Below, one piece after another: positions 33,196 through 44,247 of a DNA stretch of 64,000 nt (position 1 is the stretch's first letter; every line of letters begins with the position of its first letter). The translations under genes were made by a program, and so were the position numbers. The notes below the pieces were generated by a model. That model did not search any database. It was not told where the DNA came from and saw nothing but the letters and a program-made list of their open reading frames with translations. This DNA comes from Pararge aegeria (lineage: Eukaryota > Arthropoda > Insecta > Lepidoptera > Nymphalidae), in the NCBI RefSeq assembly GCF_905163445.1, contig NC_053182.1:2108001-2172000 (forward strand). The letters are read 5' to 3'.

Positions 33196-33410
33196 CTTAA
33201 TCATCATATATCAAAGCAAAATATAACTTGCTTTAAGGTGATTTTATTTTGCCAGAGAGTCCTCCATAACATGCCCTGTAGTAGGCCATAATTGGTTGAT
33301 AATGAAGATGATCATTTTGAAAAACTTACTAATACAATAAATAACGTGTGTTCGTTTGTCCGTCCATTACGCCATAACTAGGAGACCGATCAACTTGATT
33401 TTTGGCGTCC

Positions 33411-33468
33411 TAAATCAGGGACAGTCTTAAAAGATCCTATAAAAACTTTTAAGACTGTCCCTGATTTA
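33411..33468. repeat. Perfect 23-bp hairpin
   Basis: Arms 33411-33433 and 33446-33468 are exact reverse complements around a 12-nt loop (ATCCTATAAAAA). It lies inside unrelated repeat-like DNA (GACCGATCAACTTGATTTTT). Confidence 0.9.
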
Positions 33469-33599
33469 GTTATAGTATTGAAACATAGCATTACCAAAAC
33501 ACACGTTTTGTTTTTGTCTGTCTATCTTACAATATCTTCGGATTATTCCAGCGGTTTTTAAATCAACTTAGGGCGGAACCGATTTTTACGGGAGTTTTA

Positions 33600-34110
33600 G
33601 GTAAAGTGAATGGTTTTACTTTTTAACGGGCACAGCCTTTCTCTCTTAGCATTAGGGCTGCAAAATCATACCCACACAACTTTGGTCCAAAGCGGGTTGG
33701 TGGGGTTAAACGATAAAGTAAGAACACTTGAAGTACAATTAGTAATTGAGGTTTCCTTTCACTGTACGGAAAACAGTGAATCAAATTGCTTTTATAAGAT
33801 GATACTGAAAGTAATATTAGATTTATCACATAAGTTTAAAGAATGTACTATTGATGAATTTCTTAATGACATGGTTGCCTGGAAACAAGTCGCCCCGCTT
33901 TCATCTCACACAAGATAGAACAAAGATTGTTTAAATTGTAAAACGATGTTGGAAAAGAGCAACTGCTGAGTTTCTTGCCGGCTTCTTCTCGGTAGAACCT
34001 GCCTTCCGAACCGGTGGTAGAGTCACTACACACAGACATACTTGACGTTTTAAAAGTGCTTATATTAGGCCTACTTGAAATAAATTAATTTTGAATTATG
34101 AATTTTTTTG
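33600..34110 (+). mobile_element. CR1-II LINE 3' portion with RT C-terminal remnant
   Basis: The frame at 33610-33918 ends CTIDEFLNDMVAWKQVAPL, the CR1-II C-terminus. The full UTR follows (GAGCAACTGCTGAGTTTC, TTGCCGGCTTCTTCTCGG, GACTTGACG-like, TAGGCCTACTTGAAATAAAT). 5'-truncated; start and RT core absent. Confidence 0.75.
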
Positions 34111-34149
34111 GGCTCGATAGCCTATAGATAAAAATCATAATAAGTAGAT

Positions 34150-34360
34150 ACCACAAAGTCGCCTTGTCCGCGGCAAGCTTCGGTGATAACGCCAAGACAT
34201 TGTTTGTGAGGATTCTATCGAGCGATCAAATAGTTGATAAAAAATAAGTATAATGCAAACACGGGCGCGCCTTTTCGGCCATTGTGCGAGTGTTGACCGA
34301 TAGCGCGGACAAACAGACGGGCGAAATTAAGTTCTGGACGCCCCTGGCGACTCACTAGTG
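34150..34360. promoter_or_regulatory. Candidate non-coding block in Sox21b intron 1
   Basis: Unique, CpG-rich (ACGGGCGCGCCTTTTCGG, GATAGCGCGGACAAAC) with GACATTGTTTG and GGCCATTGTGCG SOX-like cores. No coding frame. Confidence 0.27.
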
Positions 34361-34454
34361 GCTACTGGCTATTGAGGTTCTTCAACTACGGGTAAACATT
34401 GGAGACGTGAGGGTGTGCTACAAATTTCGTGGCAATCGGTGAGATTTTCGCGTC

Positions 34455-34760
34455 TACTTCAATTCAAATTCAAAATTTATTTCTATTCATGTAGGCCTAT
34501 CAGAGGCACTTATGTAGCGTCTTATATGTTTACATAATTGTAAGGGGATGGTGATAACTTCGTTCGCCAATTTAAACCTAAAGCTACGAGGGGTTCCAAA
34601 CGCGCCCTGGTCAAGAAGAGCCCACAACAAACTTAGCCGGGTAAATTCTTTTTTTTTGTTATCAACATCTCACAGTATATTCATATTAAGCTATGAAGCT
34701 AGAGCAATTCACACCAAAGCTTTTATATCGTTTAAGTAATCCTTAATATTATAACAGGAG
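34455..34760 (-). mobile_element. CR1-I LINE 3' tail
   Basis: TTCAAATTCAAAATTTATTTC tail, CATGTAGGCCTATCAGAGGC, AAGCTACGAGGGGTTCC and AAGAGCCCACAACAAACTTA. Confidence 0.8.
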
Positions 34761-34876
34761 TTTTCTGTAAATCTAGTATGCTCCTGGCTCATCATATCAA
34801 CAAATGTAATAGTTTCCTGAACCTGAAAAGAAGACTAACAAATCGCAGATTATTTCTATTAAAATCATAAAATCAT

Positions 34877-35087
34877 ATAAAAACATTACACAAAATGACA
34901 CATTTACAAACAACAAAAAACGAATTGCTAAGAAATTTATGTAGTTTAGTTAAAATTTCGAACATAAAGCGCGGAAATATTAAAATAATATTCGAAAAAA
35001 CATTACGCAAAATATCACATTTACAAAAAAAGTAATTTGCAAAAAAATGTATGTAGCTTCTTTCAAATTTCGAACATAAACCGCGAC
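34877..35087. repeat. Two-unit tandem repeat, period about 118 bp
   Basis: AAAACATTAC(A/G)CAAAAT, CACATTTACAAA, TATGTAG(T/C)TT and ATTTCGAACATAAA(G/C)CGCG occur in the same order in two adjacent units, moderately diverged. Confidence 0.65.
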
Positions 35088-35514
35088 AACAGTGTTGTAT
35101 GTTATATGTTGTAAATCTGTTTTTTTAATTACCAGAATTGCTTTTGAATTATGGGTCTTCTGCAAAGAACTGTCGCAAGATAATGTTATGTTTACATAAA
35201 CAAGAGTATAAACTCTTTCGTCACTATGCGGTCTATGTTGCTGTAGCTATGTTTTATATCTAAAATCGACTATCTTTGTCTCAAACTGAATAAAGGTTTT
35301 AGAAATAAGATTGGCGGGAAAACCATAAGACCAATAAAAAAAATTGCTATTTAAAAAAAAAGAAATGAGCTCCAGCCATGTCAACAGGTCAGATTCCAGT
35401 TTCGAATATAATGTAGGAACTATTATTGTAAAACACATACGACCTTAAAGAGTCTCGTGATTCAAAGACACAAATTATGCAGAAAATAACAGTTATCTTA
35501 TTAATTTTGGAGAT

Positions 35515-35806
35515 TTATATCTTGGAGATGTCTCTTAAAAGGTTCAAAGTTTGTATAAAACGTAAGCTTATAGAAAAGTCCTATTATACAGGACTACGTT
35601 ATCGATGAAAAAGCTTGGGTGTGAATTTTTGCTCTAACCAGGTTACTCTTCTAACAATTTTAAATGACAATGTGATATGGAAACACCCGGCTAAGTTGGT
35701 TGTGGGCTTCTTTTTAGACCAGGACGCATTTGGAATCGCAGTAGCTTTAGTTTTAAGTTTACGAATATGGTTATCGCCATCATCGCACTACCGTGTACAC
35801 ATTTCT
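35515..35806 (+). mobile_element. CR1-I LINE 3' portion, part 1 (split by SINE-A)
   Basis: GTTCAAAGTTTGTATAAAACG and CTTATAGAAAAGTCCTATTA are the end of ORF2 as in the intact LINE, followed by its UTR (CACCCGGCTAAGTTGGTTG). It breaks off in GTACACATTTCT. Confidence 0.8.
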
Positions 35807-36072
35807 TGACGGCCGTTTGGCGCAGGGGGCAGAGACCCTGCTTGTCCAAGACCGTGGGTTCGATTCCCACAACTGGAAAATGTTTCTGTGATGAACATGA
35901 ATGTTTTTCAGCGTCTGGGTGTTTATCTGTATTTTATAAGTATTTATATTTATTATTCATAAAATTATTCATCAATCATCAGACAAGTCAGTACCCATAA
36001 CACAAGCAACGCTTACTTCAGGGCTAAAAGGCGATGTGTGAAGGTACTGTCGTAGTATATTTATTTATTATT
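35807..36072 (+). mobile_element. SINE-A inserted in a CR1-I LINE
   Basis: Head GGCCGTTTGGCGCAGG to tail GTCGTAGTATATTTATT. Flanked by ATTTCT at 35801-35806 and 36073-36078, a target duplication. Confidence 0.85.
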
Positions 36073-36078
36073 ATTTCT

Positions 36079-36170
36079 CATGTTTTGTACGCATCAAAAG
36101 TGCCATCTGCGGGCCTACTTGAATAAAGATATTTTTGACTTTGGCTTAGACTTTGAATTTGAACATTAAA
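36079..36170 (+). mobile_element. CR1-I LINE 3' portion, part 2
   Basis: Resumes with CATGTTTTGTACGCATCAAA and ends in TTTTTGACTTTGGCTTAGAC, the family's TTTGAC-type tail. Confidence 0.8.
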
Positions 36171-36371
36171 TAAAAAACTTTCATGTTGTCTAAAACATTA
36201 ATTTCTAACAGTTTTTTTTTCCTAATTTATTTATTTTAAGCATCATGCTACGCTGACACTTTTTTATGTTGTGATTATTTGCAATTAAGGTTGTATTTCT
36301 ATGCTAATTATCTAAAGTTCGATGAGGTAATTTAAGTTAATTGTACCTACTAAAGTTTGTTCTAACATTTA

Positions 36372-36636
36372 GTAGGAAGTAATAGCCCAGTAGGTAAGAG
36401 CTCGACTTCACTTTCGGGGGGCCGAGTTCGATTCCCAGCACGCACCTCTAACTTTGCAAAGTGCGTTTTAAGTAATTAAAATATCACTTGGTTCAACGGT
36501 GAAGGAAAACATCGTGAGGAAGCCTGAGAGTTCTACATAATGTTTTCAAAGGTGTTTGGAGTCCACCAATCCGCACTGGGTCAGCGTGGTGGCCTACGGC
36601 CTAAACCGCTTTTCTGTAGTAGACCGGTAATGAGTT
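36372..36636 (+). mobile_element. SINE-B, near complete
   Basis: AATAGCCCAGTAGGTAAGAG, GGGGGGCCGAGTTCGATTCC, GGTTCAACGGTGAAGGAAAA, CCACCAATCCGCACTGGGTC, ending GTAATGAGTTGA. Confidence 0.85.
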
Positions 36637-36985
36637 GAAATTCAAATCCAAATTCAGGCCTAATATAAGCACTTTTGAACGTCAAGTATGTCTGTTTGTA
36701 GTGACTCTACCACCGGTTTGGAAAGCAGATTCTACCGCGAAAAAGCCGGCAAGAAACTCAGCAGTTGCTCTTTTCCAACATCATTTTACAATTTAACAAT
36801 CATTTTTCTATCTTATGTGAGATTAAATGGAGCGGCTTGCGGTAGCAAGCAACCTTGTCATTAAGAAATTCATCAGTAGTATAGTAACCTCAATGCATTA
36901 AATGTGTTTTTATACATTCTTTAAACTTATGTAATGGTAAATCAAATATTACTTTCGGTATCATGTTATAAAAGCATGTTGATGA
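36637..36985 (-). mobile_element. CR1-II LINE 3' portion
   Basis: TTCAAATCCAAATTC tail, ACCACCGGTTTGGAAAGC, GCCGGCAAGAAACTCAGCAG. The C-terminal coding remnant (reverse of GATGAATTTCTTAATGACA) reaches to TCATGTTATAAAAGCATG. Confidence 0.8.
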
Positions 36986-37129
36986 TATAACATTTGTCTA
37001 TGTTTAAAAATACCTCACTATGGGGGAATATAACTATACAGATGTATAGTTATACAGCGGTATCTACGTTGGGAACAAATGCAAACCGCTATACGAACGA
37101 GTTTGTACGTATATCTTCCACAAAGAGCT

Positions 37130-37340
37130 AGACTGGAGACATAAGCTTGTTTTTATAGCCCTGGCGCACCCCGATAACGCGGCGCCCCAACAATGCAAGA
37201 TATTACTACAATGCCACCAGATAATTGTCTTCGGGGCTTTTTGGATTGATTTGTTATGCCGATTAAGGGTTATACGGTTATTAGAGCGGGCCCTAATGGC
37301 TATTGTGTTTGGAGGTATTTGTACTAATTTGTACGCTTAC
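37130..37340. promoter_or_regulatory. Candidate non-coding block in Sox21b intron 1
   Basis: Unique: GGCGCACCCCGATAACGCGG, CCCAACAATGCAAG, ACTACAATGCCACC, GATAATTGTCTTC. Several ACAAT cores in a GC-richer island; no coding frame. Confidence 0.3.
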
Positions 37341-37429
37341 TCTCTGACGTTTGTGGTTTTGGACATAGAGCTGTAAACATTCGTGTCTATTCAAAACAAC
37401 ATCACCATGCAAACTATGTACCCATTGGC

Positions 37430-37640
37430 GTGATGGTGAGCTTTGTTCTTATAAGTGGAAGTACCAAGTTCTGAATGGGGAAAAATTTGGGAAATTTATA
37501 TTTTCAGTTTGGTTTTGTTGCTAATTACCATTCTACCGACAAAGACTTAGAGTATGTTTTATTATACCCCTAGCAGGTAAGCGCGCTACTATATTAGACT
37601 GCCTCATTACTGGAGGGATAGGCTGCGCGCCACAAGAGAG
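37430..37640 (+). mobile_element. SINE-C, heavily degraded
   Basis: CGTGATGGTGAGC, ACCATTCTACCGACAAAGAC, AGCAGGTAAGCGCGCTAC and ATTAGACTGCCTCATTAC keep the family's order with many changes. Confidence 0.5.
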
Positions 37641-37654
37641 TTATCCCTATCCCT

Positions 37655-38838
37655 ATCAAATTCAAATTCAAATTTCAAATTCAAAATTTCTTTATTCATG
37701 TAGGCCTATCACAGGCACTTATGAAGCGTTCATACATATTTGTTTACATAATTGTAACGGGATGGTGATAACTTCGTTCGCCAAATTAAATCTAAAGCTA
37801 CGAGGGTTCCAAACGCGCCCTGGTCTAAGAAGAGCCCACAACAAACTTAGCCGGTAATGGTATGGTATGGTAATTTTTTTGTTATCACCATCTTCCAGTA
37901 AATTTAAATTAAGCTATGAAGCTAGAGAAATTCACACCCAAGCTTTTTTATCGTTTAAATAATCCTTAATATTATAATAGGATTTTTCTGTAAGATAATT
38001 TTTTATATAAACTTTGAACTTATTGAGAGACAACTCAAAGATTTCATTTGGTAATTTGTTATAAAATAATATACAATTGCCCTTGAATGAATTTTGTGTA
38101 GCCTAGTAAACTGCACAACGAGTTAATTTTTGCTTCTAATATTTATATTGTTACAGTGCATTTTCTTTTTAAATTTTGATATATTTATATGGACATAAAT
38201 TAAATTTTCATATATGTACCGACTATGCACCGTCATTATTTTAACTTCTTTAAATTTATCCCTTAATGACTCTCTTGGGCCCACTTTATATATCGCACGA
38301 ACAGCCCTTTTCTGCAGGACGAAAATAGAATCTATATCAGCAGCATTACCCCATAATAAAATGCCATAGGACATAATGCTGTGAAAATAACTAAAATAAA
38401 CAAGCCTAGCAGTTTCTATGTTTGTCATATGACGAATCTTTTTTACCGCGTATGCTGCAGAACTAAGTCTGTTCGCTAAATTATTTATATGTGGGCCCCA
38501 TTGAAGCTTAGCATCTAAAGTTATTCCTAAAAAGATTGTCGTATCCACCAAATCCAACTCCTCATTATTAAGTTGTACAATGGTTTTTACTTGTTTAACA
38601 TTCAGTAGTGTGAATTTAATACTCTTCGTTTTTTTTCCGTTAAGAGCTAAGTTATTAGCCTCAAACCATTGTACTACTTTAGCGAGACATATGTTTACAT
38701 CGTCAAGATTTTTTTCACGACGTTTAATTTTAAACCTCAATGATGTATCATCAGCAAACAATACTATCCCGTGATTGTCCTCAGCTAGGTAAGGAAGGTC
38801 ATTCATGTAAATGAGGAATAGGAAGGGTCCTAATATAT
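37655..38838 (-). pseudogene. 5'-truncated CR1-I LINE with RT C-terminal half
   Basis: Read on the minus strand it starts within the RT core at LIYMNDLPYLAEDNHGIVLF, keeps the catalytic FADDTS, then FLGITLDAKLQWGPH and SYGILLWGNAAD, and ends about codon 227 at a stop near 38123, before the family C-terminus. The UTR follows to a TTCAAA tandem tail near 37664-37690. It is close to the ORF2 of the intact LINE but carries a premature end, so it is a dead copy in Sox21b intron 1. A Helitron abuts its truncated 5' end. Confidence 0.9.
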
Positions 38839-38839
38839 A

Positions 38840-39294
38840 TCCCTATCCTTATTTTAAATGTCAATGTCAGTTTGTTTGTTACGATTTCACGCAAAAACTA
38901 CTTAACCGGTCCTCATGAAACTTTGTATACATATTTTGGGAAATGTTAGAAGTAATATAGGATACTTTTTATCCCGACATTAAGCTCGGTTCCTTTGGGA
39001 GAGGGGATGAAAGTATTTGACGATTTTACACCATAACTCCGACAAATTATAACCGATTTAAATAATTATTTTTGTAACCTCTATAAGGTTATAATATGTG
39101 TTTAATTTTGCCCAAACTTTGTGTAGATCTGATGAATGTGGTTGGAGATAGAGGACAGAATTCCTCAGCGGACAACAGCAAACCTTAAGGCTTAGCGATA
39201 CTGAATACTTTAAATGTTTTTAGAACTACAACCAAATTGGATGCCAAATCAAAAAACAAAATCAAACGCAGACGAATTCACGGGCAACAGCTAG
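38840..39294 (+). mobile_element. Non-autonomous Helitron-like element
   Basis: TC start at 38840 after A, CTAG end at 39291-39294 before T (GGGCAACAGCTAG). Internal TTTTTATCCCGACATTAAG and GACGAATTCACGGGC. The adjacent CR1-I fragment ends where this begins. Confidence 0.6.
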
Positions 39295-39369
39295 TGTTTA
39301 TTAAATTTTTTTTGCTTGAACATGGTACAAAAAACATAGATGTTATGCGTTATTCATGATCTACATATT

Positions 39370-39500
39370 CAGCCAAGAAATGGCCGATTGTAACTGATGA
39401 GACGTCAGGCAGTGCACCGACCACAGATTCTAGAGACAATTTGTCAAAGCCAAGCCGCCATGTTGTCGTACCTCACCGCCATGGCAAAAATGCTTTTTTA
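39370..39500. promoter_or_regulatory. Candidate non-coding block in Sox21b intron 1
   Basis: Unique: GAGACAATTTGTCAAAGCC and AAGCCGCCATGTTGTCG between two transposons. SOX-like cores but no direct proof. Confidence 0.22.
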
Positions 39501-39581
39501 TTATTTATTATTTTTTAATGTGTTTCTTTTTGTATTTTGTTTTTGTGTGTGTACTAAATAATTTAATAATAATAATAATAA

Positions 39582-39875
39582 CTGGGGTTCCGTGGCAGCT
39601 CACTGGCAGCCAAGATGCAGAAAGTGGTGTTGCTGGACTCGGCTAGGATAGTCCGCCGATTTCTTAGCCTGTCGCCCTGACCCGCGGCCGTCTGGTCTCC
39701 CCTCCCTGCCCGGGTGTAATCCACCGCCCGGTGCAAATATGTATTTATGTAATGTATATTCAAGTGTATTATACTATGTATTTAAGTAAGTGTATTAATG
39801 TTGTTTTAGCTCATTATATGTATATATTTTGTACACGGGCGTGGGAGTAAATCTCGAATAATAATAAAAGTGTTA
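39582..39875 (+). pseudogene. LINE ORF2 C-terminus plus 3' UTR
   Basis: A plus frame from about 39588 reads FRGSSLAAKMQKVVLLDSAR, then IVRRFLSLSP and TGA at 39677-39679. A KMQK..LL.SARIVRRFL end is what I recall for lepidopteran non-LTR elements. A UTR with GTACACGGGCGTGGGAG and an AATAATAAT-type 3' end follows. Confidence 0.55.
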
Positions 39876-40289
39876 GTACGGATTTCTTAAACAGTGTTCT
39901 CTCAAACTTAGAACTACCATAAAATGGATAAACATATCACACTATTGAAATAGAATCAAGAAAGCCTAATTAAACAACCCACGTGGGTCCCACATGAGAA
40001 CAAACTATTTAATCAAACCATTTTAATTCCATATCAGAGAGCAAACAGTGTTAACAAAACAAGGCACCTGTTACTTATCTGAGACAAAAAGTGTTTTCAA
40101 GGGCCTATATTTGAAGCAAGGAAAAAAAAGAAAAAAATCCTGCCAAGTGCGAGTAAAAAAAAATGGCAAAAAAAATCATGTATGTTGTATGGGAGCCCCT
40201 TTATTATTTATTTTTAAAGTTAATAAAGTACGTCTTCTTGTTGCCTTTATAAATATGTATTATACATTATATATATATTTTTTTTTATT

Positions 40290-40605
40290 CCACTACATGT
40301 TCCACACTTGACAATTGCACCTGGTTGTAAGTGATTATGCAGTCTAAGATGGTAGCGGGCTAACCTGTAACCTGTTAGGGAGTATGGCATTCCTACACCT
40401 AATCGGTTTCTACGCGACATCGCACCGGAACACTGAATCGCGTAGCGGCACGTCTTTGTCGGTAGGGTGGTAACTAGCCACGGCCAAAGCCTCGCACCAG
40501 ACCTAACCAGGGAAAATTCAAAAATTATAAATTCCAAAATTGCCGTCTATCGGACCCGGAACCTCCTACTTAAATTTAAAGCGCTCACCGTTGCGCCACG
40601 GAGGT
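40290..40605 (-). mobile_element. SINE-C, complete
   Basis: Tail TTATTCCACTACATG, GATGGTAGCGGGCTAACC, TTTCTACGCGACATCGCACC, GCGCTCACCGTTGCGCCACGG head. Confidence 0.8.
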
Positions 40606-40718
40606 TGTCAAAATATAGAGCAATATAGAGCAAAAACAAGCAAAATATTCACTTATGTTGTATAGGAGCCCCCTTAAATATTTATTTTATTCCGATCTTT
40701 AGTATTTGTTGTTAAAGC

Positions 40719-40751
40719 GGCAACATTATTACATCATGTAATAATGTTGCC
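40719..40751. repeat. Perfect 15-bp hairpin
   Basis: GGCAACATTATTACA and its exact reverse complement around TCA; placed at the start of the following LINE tail. Confidence 0.8.
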
Positions 40752-40870
40752 TCATCGCTATGTAGTGATAAGGCCACCAAATTGTACTCTCTTGATATGT
40801 ATTTATATCTCTGTACCTACTTTTTTTTTCTTTGGTGTACAATAAAAGTGTATTCATTCATTCACCCATT
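40752..40870 (+). mobile_element. Retrotransposon 3' end with ATTC tandem tail
   Basis: TAGTGATAAGGCCACCAAATTG and TTTGGTGTACAATAAAAGTG then (ATTC)n, as at 28500-28645. Confidence 0.6.
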
Positions 40871-40871
40871 C

Positions 40872-41000
40872 ATGATGTGTGAAAATTTCAACTGTCTCAC
40901 TATCACGTTTCAAGAGATACAGACCGACAGACGGACGGTCAGATAGCGGAGTCTTAGTAATAGTGTCCGTTTTACCCTTTGGGTACGGAACCCTACAAAA
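40872..41000 (+). repeat. Dispersed repeat ending GGGTACGGAACCCT
   Basis: GACAGACGGACGGTCAGATAG, GCGGAGTCTTAGTAATAG and TTTTACCCTTTGGGTACGGA: a motif series I recall as abundant in Lepidoptera; single copy here. Confidence 0.5.
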
Positions 41001-41162
41001 TAATTTGAATTTGAGACCGGTCCTATAGAGTGCACAGGTGAACGAAATACTGATATTTGGAGCACTCAAAGGTCGCTGAGGGCATTTTGGGTACCATATT
41101 CTGTTGCGCTACTGTAATATGGCGGTGGTGGATGGTAGTACGGCTTCGTTTTAAATTTCAAA

Positions 41163-41372
41163 ATAAATAAATATACTACGACAATACACACATAGCCCAA
41201 ATGTAAGCGTAGTTTGTGGTATTGGTACTAAGAGAGCTGATGAATATTTTTTTATGAATAAAATACACATAAATACTTATAATATACCGATTTACACCCA
41301 GACACTGAAAAACATTCATGTTCATCACACAAACCAGTTCCAGTTGTGGGAATCGAACCCATATCGATACCA
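41163..41372 (-). mobile_element. SINE-A, head truncated
   Basis: ATACTACGACAATACACACAT to GGGAATCGAACCCATATCG, where it breaks before box A. Confidence 0.8.
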
Positions 41373-41519
41373 TAAATACTTAAATATGAATGTACCTTAA
41401 AATTGAGACAATTTCTGTAGGTATGCGAGCCTTATCTTACGCTGCATCATCCCGTACCATCAGGTGTGATGCAGGATTACGGTCAAGTCCTAGTCTTTAT
41501 AAAAAAAGACAATCTTTTC

Positions 41520-41890
41520 TCTATATTTATAGTATAATTATTTATTTCTTTTACTTTTCTTTATAAATATAACCTAAAATAAACTATGTAAAACTAAAGA
41601 AAATCTAAAACGTCTTCGAAACCATCGCAGCGAGGCACAGTTCCTAAGATGCTGGCAGCATTGCCCCTTTGGATGGCCAAACTAATTCGTTGGCCAAGGT
41701 AACTACCCGCTCTACGATAGGTAGACTCGATAACCCTTTTCGATAATTCTTTAAAAAGAGCTCGTGCCACCGGACCCCACGGTCCCAAAGGTTCTACTCC
41801 AAAACGCACAAAAATGAAACTGCTATCCAGGTTTTCATATTTACGCCTCTTGGCCTGCTCGGCACGAGTAGCAGCCGCACCCACCATTGA
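41520..41890 (-). pseudogene. Retroelement ORF C-terminal tail, copy 1
   Basis: Frame 41887-41594 reads FVRFGVEPLGPWGP, ALFKELSKRVIEST, AGSYLGQRISLAIQRGNAAS, and ends DVLDFL. This fits a conserved tail (VETLGPWGxxA ... QRISxAIQRGNAAS) that I recall at the end of reverse-transcriptase-encoding mobile elements in many animals. The same tail and same UTR recur at 49075-49340. The shared stop and UTR with variable upstream breakpoints indicate 5'-truncated retrocopies, not host exons. The clade is not resolved. Confidence 0.6.
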
Positions 41891-41929
41891 CGAGGTGTCT
41901 CTCTATTTAGTATTTATCCGGTTTTAATT

Positions 41930-42185
41930 TTTTTATTCCGCTATAAGTAAATCGTTACCATCTTGGGTTAGTCAACCTATTAAGGCAGTTATATTAAACC
42001 CATAACCCAAATCAGTTTCTACGCGACATAGTACCGGAACAGTAAATCGCTTGGCGGTATGTCTTTGTCAGTTTGGTGGTAAAGCCATGGCCGAAGGCTC
42101 CCATCAGACTAGGCCGGAGAAAATTAAGAATTTATAAATTCCAAATATGGGAATTTATAAATTCTAAATTTTTCTCTGGCTAAAG
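41930..42185 (-). mobile_element. SINE-C
   Basis: GTTTCTACGCGACATAGTACC, AAATCGCTTGGCGGTATG, GTCTTTGTCAG. A 16-bp perfect inverted repeat (42127-42142 and 42150-42165) has replaced the normal sequence near the head. Confidence 0.7.
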
Positions 42186-42189
42186 GTTA

Positions 42190-42809
42190 ACAAAGAAAAT
42201 TTCCAAAACATTATTATTTAGTCTTAGCACTGAAGTCCTATAAATGTGGTATCACAATGTTTTCAGTATCGTAAAGTCTTAGTGATTTGCCGCTGAGGAG
42301 TTCTATCTCCAATAATATAACAATAGCGCCAGCATTTTGGGTACCATGCCCATGTGAACAGTTAGACGGCTTATATTTATTGTAAATATTAATTTTAGTT
42401 TGTAATTAATAATTTACTCTAGAAAAATATATTTTTCGTTGATTTATTAATAAGTAGTTAAATAAAGCATTATAAGATCTCATATCTACACGAAACTAAT
42501 GCGATAGTATAACCTTTCCAGTACAAAAAAAGTATCCTATGTCCTACCTCGTAATATGACCTCAAATCGTGCGAAGTTTTATTTGAATTCATTAAAAAGT
42601 TATAGCGTGATTCGCGACCATGATACAGACAAACAAAATAAAAATGAAAAAATTACAGTTTTGGTCTCAGTATCGACTATATGCCCTCCAAAAAAAATTT
42701 TTACAATATGTTCAATGTACAGAATTTGACCCGTTACAGTTTTATTGTTAGTGTAGAAAGATTTTCATTTATTTGCGGTTTTAAAGATAAAAAAGTACCG
42801 AAAAGCGAT
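42190..42809. other. No gene seen
   Basis: AT-rich; GTCTTAGTGATTTGCCGCTG and AGGAGTTCTATCTCCAATAA near 42280 echo the Helitron-like interior at about 39160-39200 in order, suggesting a degraded fragment. Confidence 0.35.
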
Positions 42810-42819
42810 TTAGCTTTCC

Positions 42820-43160
42820 TGAAATGAAATGAAATCATCGTTATTACATCAGCCGATGGACGTCCACTGCGGTGTAAAAGCGTAATGGCCGTTTTCACCA
42901 ACCACGGATAAGGCAATGCCTAAGTAAGGTAAGTGTACATTTACCTTTCGCCAATCGATTTTAACTGGGCAACTCATATAACCTGACTTATCTATGGTTT
43001 TTGCCAAAAGTTGTGGAATTTTGTGTTTGTATTATCATATTTTTCATTTTTCGTATGGATTTAAGGTTATTAAAAAAAACCGAATATATATTTTTTAAAT
43101 TTGTCAAGTGTCAGTTTACGAGTCCCTTAAACTTTACGATCCGCGAAATCTTAATTGAAG
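42820..43160. mobile_element. MITE with TTTTCACCAA end, second large copy
   Basis: GCCGTTTTCACCAACCACGG, then the interior shared with 28130-28470 (TGTGTTTGTATTATCATATTT, GTGTCAGTTTACGAGTCCC). It is preceded by a CATCAGCCGATGGACGTCCAC fragment. Confidence 0.5.
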
Positions 43161-44240
43161 TTGCTAACGCAATTTTAATAAGAGTATTATGAAAATCCCG
43201 CAAATTGTCAAGAAAATCAGTATTTATAAAATCGCATTGAATATATCCGCTTCTTTTGGTTTAAAAACAACTCGATTGAACTTGAGATATTGTTTGACCT
43301 ACAAACTCCACCAACGATTGAATCCAAGGACCGCAAACAAATTCAGATTTATAATTTTTCTGGGCAAACTTCTTTTAATTAGTAGGAGAGTTAACAGACG
43401 TTATGATTATAAAAATGATAAAAAAACTTGAACCGACGGTCTTACGTACCCTCAAAGTTGTTGGAAGGTGAGATAGAATACAAAATAGTTCATCATTCGA
43501 TTTACGGACCCTGGACAACGTTACCAAGGTTTCTTTACCATTGGAATCGAAGACTCGCGCTTTTGTACAAGGCCATATCAACAGCTTATTTATGTACAAA
43601 AATCAAGTATATATAGTCTTTATCAGCATTTTATTGTTGGGTATAGACCTCCACTGTCATAGGAATACGCAAAACTGAAATACCAAGATTAAGAAATTAG
43701 GTCGATTATCGTCTCCATAAAACATACAAAAACAATTTGTACGCAAATTAAGAAACGCATTTTTCGGTATTTTCTGTACCAGGAAATAAAATACTACGAA
43801 ACTATTCAGAATAATACTGCAGTGGAGAGCAAAATATCTTCCTTCGGTACCCACTTAAAATTAGCGTACATTAGTACAACATATGAGATGAATTTTTCAG
43901 TTGATTATTTTTAAGTTTTAAGAATAATAAATCAACTGATTTAAAACTTTATATTAAAAACTTTTTGTCTTCAATATCCATGCTGAAAATAACCAGCACT
44001 TATTTTAAAAACTTATAAAGAAATGCTCTTTTAAAAACGTTTCTAGACAGGAATACTTAGATCTGAATTAAGAAAAAAGCAGTAGATGTGATACACTTTT
44101 GCTTTACATTATACTATAGGTTTCGGTAACGGTTTTCACCAAACGTGAAAGCTAGCCAAGTCTATTTTTTATTCTGAATATGATACAATAAGTAACCGAT
44201 TTATTTTACCGCATGAGAGGCAATAAAGAATAATAAAATC
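43161..44240. other. AT-rich DNA near the 5' end of Sox21b intron 1, no gene
   Basis: Short ORFs (43189-43431, 43428-43616, 43657-43854) are AT-rich, overlap each other and have no domain. Confidence 0.45.
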
Positions 44241-44247
44241 GTCTAAC

